Of a stretch of DNA of 64,000 nucleotides, positions 63,235 through 64,000 are shown piece after piece. Source of the DNA: CAYYYG01 sp964591375 (GTDB taxonomy: Bacteria; Patescibacteriota; Microgenomatia; UBA1406; GWC2-37-13); contig CAZQAU010000001.1 of assembly GCA_964591375.1 (NCBI GenBank), positions 85,504 to 149,503 of the forward strand, given 5' to 3'. Under the pieces are notes generated by a model. It searched no databases. It had not been told where the DNA came from and saw only the letters and a list, made by a program, of their open reading frames with translations. A program made the translations under genes and the position numbers. Position 1 is the stretch's first letter. Each line of letters opens with the position of its first letter.

Positions 63235-64000
63235 CCGTACTATACTATAAAAATTCATACGTTATAGCACCCCCATTGACCCCCTAAAAAACCCGATTTT
63301 TTTCTCAAAAAATGAACATTCAACTTTTTGTTCCGTTATAAATAAAGGTCACTTTTGGGGAAAATAAAATGTGCCACTGCTAACCACGTGGTTTTCCTAT
63401 AGGATTTGTATGGAGAATTTTTTTGTAAAAAAGATCATTCATAGTACACTAGCTGGATATTTTTTTGTATGGACCAAAATTTTTTTATTGCAGATTCTGC
63501 ATCTACAGCCCAAGTTTGCAAACTTTGCCTTACAAAAGGTTTACGTATTTTGAACGTACTTTATACTATAGTGCATTTTTTGTTGTAAAAATCCTCCATT
63601 CAAAATCCTAAGGAACGTTTCGAATTTTGTGAACCCACGTGGTTGCGTGACAACTTGGTCACGTGACAACTCCCAAAAACCCTGATGGGGTCGCCAACAG
63701 TTGGTTCGAAGACTTTGGATCCAAAACAGGGTCGACAACGCTAGATTACAGGCAGACCTTTATCTTTGGAATTTTTTAATGAAAATAGCGGCAAACGATA
63801 GATCGTCCTAGGGTTTCTACAAGAACCTTCTCTTAGTTTTTTGATTTGAAGACTTTTTCTAAGGACTTTTTCGATCCCAAATATTTTACTTCGTTACTCG
63901 ATTTTTCCTAAGGATCTTGAATGGAGAAAAAATCCCATATAAAGTACATAGTATAGTAAATTTTTTTTATTGCAGATTCTGCATGTCCAGGTCGAGTTTG
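63235..64000 (-). repeat. Right arm of long inverted repeat (continues past window end)
   Basis: The reverse complement of the left array. About 63265-63560 matches 38325-38640, 63588-63935 matches unit 2 with near-identity, and a further unit begins at 63950 and runs off the window. Shared landmarks include the CACGTG cluster, GTCGAC, GGATCC and CCTAGG sites. A small open frame inside (about 63541-63738) is not conserved as protein and is not called. The first bases (63237-63250) carry an imperfect relative of the 38642 palindrome. Confidence 0.9.

Noticed and set aside
63541..63738. Open frame inside the right inverted-repeat arm
   Set aside because: Related repeat copies do not keep the frame and the base sequence is conserved without regard to codons, so it is repeat DNA rather than a gene.

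Overview
This window reads as part of the genome of a large double-stranded DNA virus of a eukaryote, either free or captured in a host assembly. The evidence is AT-rich, tightly packed genes on both strands with almost no spacing, AATAAA poly(A)-type signals just after stop codons, no Shine-Dalgarno sites, no tRNA or rRNA, and two candidate spliceosomal introns. Three genes narrow it further: a phage/herpesvirus-type portal protein (14.8-17.1 kb), a histone H3 with a near-canonical core next to it (13.9-14.6 kb), and a HAP2/GCS1-like class II fusogen (3.0-5.4 kb). A portal plus a histone in a eukaryotic virus fits the herpesvirus-like lineage, especially mirusvirus-like viruses. This placement is an inference: no DNA polymerase, terminase or securely identified major capsid protein lies in the window.

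Region 0-3 kb holds four tandem minus-strand paralogs whose two-repeat layout resembles the TATA-binding protein fold. Region 3-37 kb looks like the virion and core block. It contains the fusogen-like glycoprotein, two small membrane proteins, a 2379-residue giant protein, histone H3, the portal, a SNF2 ATPase, several large structural-type proteins (582, 415, 625 and 931 residues), a RING-H2 protein, a PAP2-like membrane protein that has lost its catalytic histidines, and two paralogous type II membrane proteins.

At 37.3-38.65 kb lies a noncoding array of about 525-bp direct repeats rich in CACGTG and CCTAAGG palindromes. The same sequence returns in inverted orientation at 63.24 kb and runs off the window end. 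These inverted repeats enclose about 24.6 kb, a layout that could support segment inversion as in herpesviruses.

The enclosed segment looks like an accessory region. It has a bacterial-type cupin, an EEP-family nuclease/phosphatase, a family of large proteins sharing a TCKxP motif or a propeller-like N-terminal half, a SAVED-like candidate flanked by two small Cys-motif paralogs, an SF1 (RecD/Pif1/UL5-type) helicase, an AT-hook protein and a MYND-finger protein. Both candidate introns are here.

Together the block suggests a virus that packages DNA through a portal, may organise it with its own histone, enters by a HAP2-like fusogen, and carries its own transcription and replication helpers. 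Most other genes have no function I can recognise.
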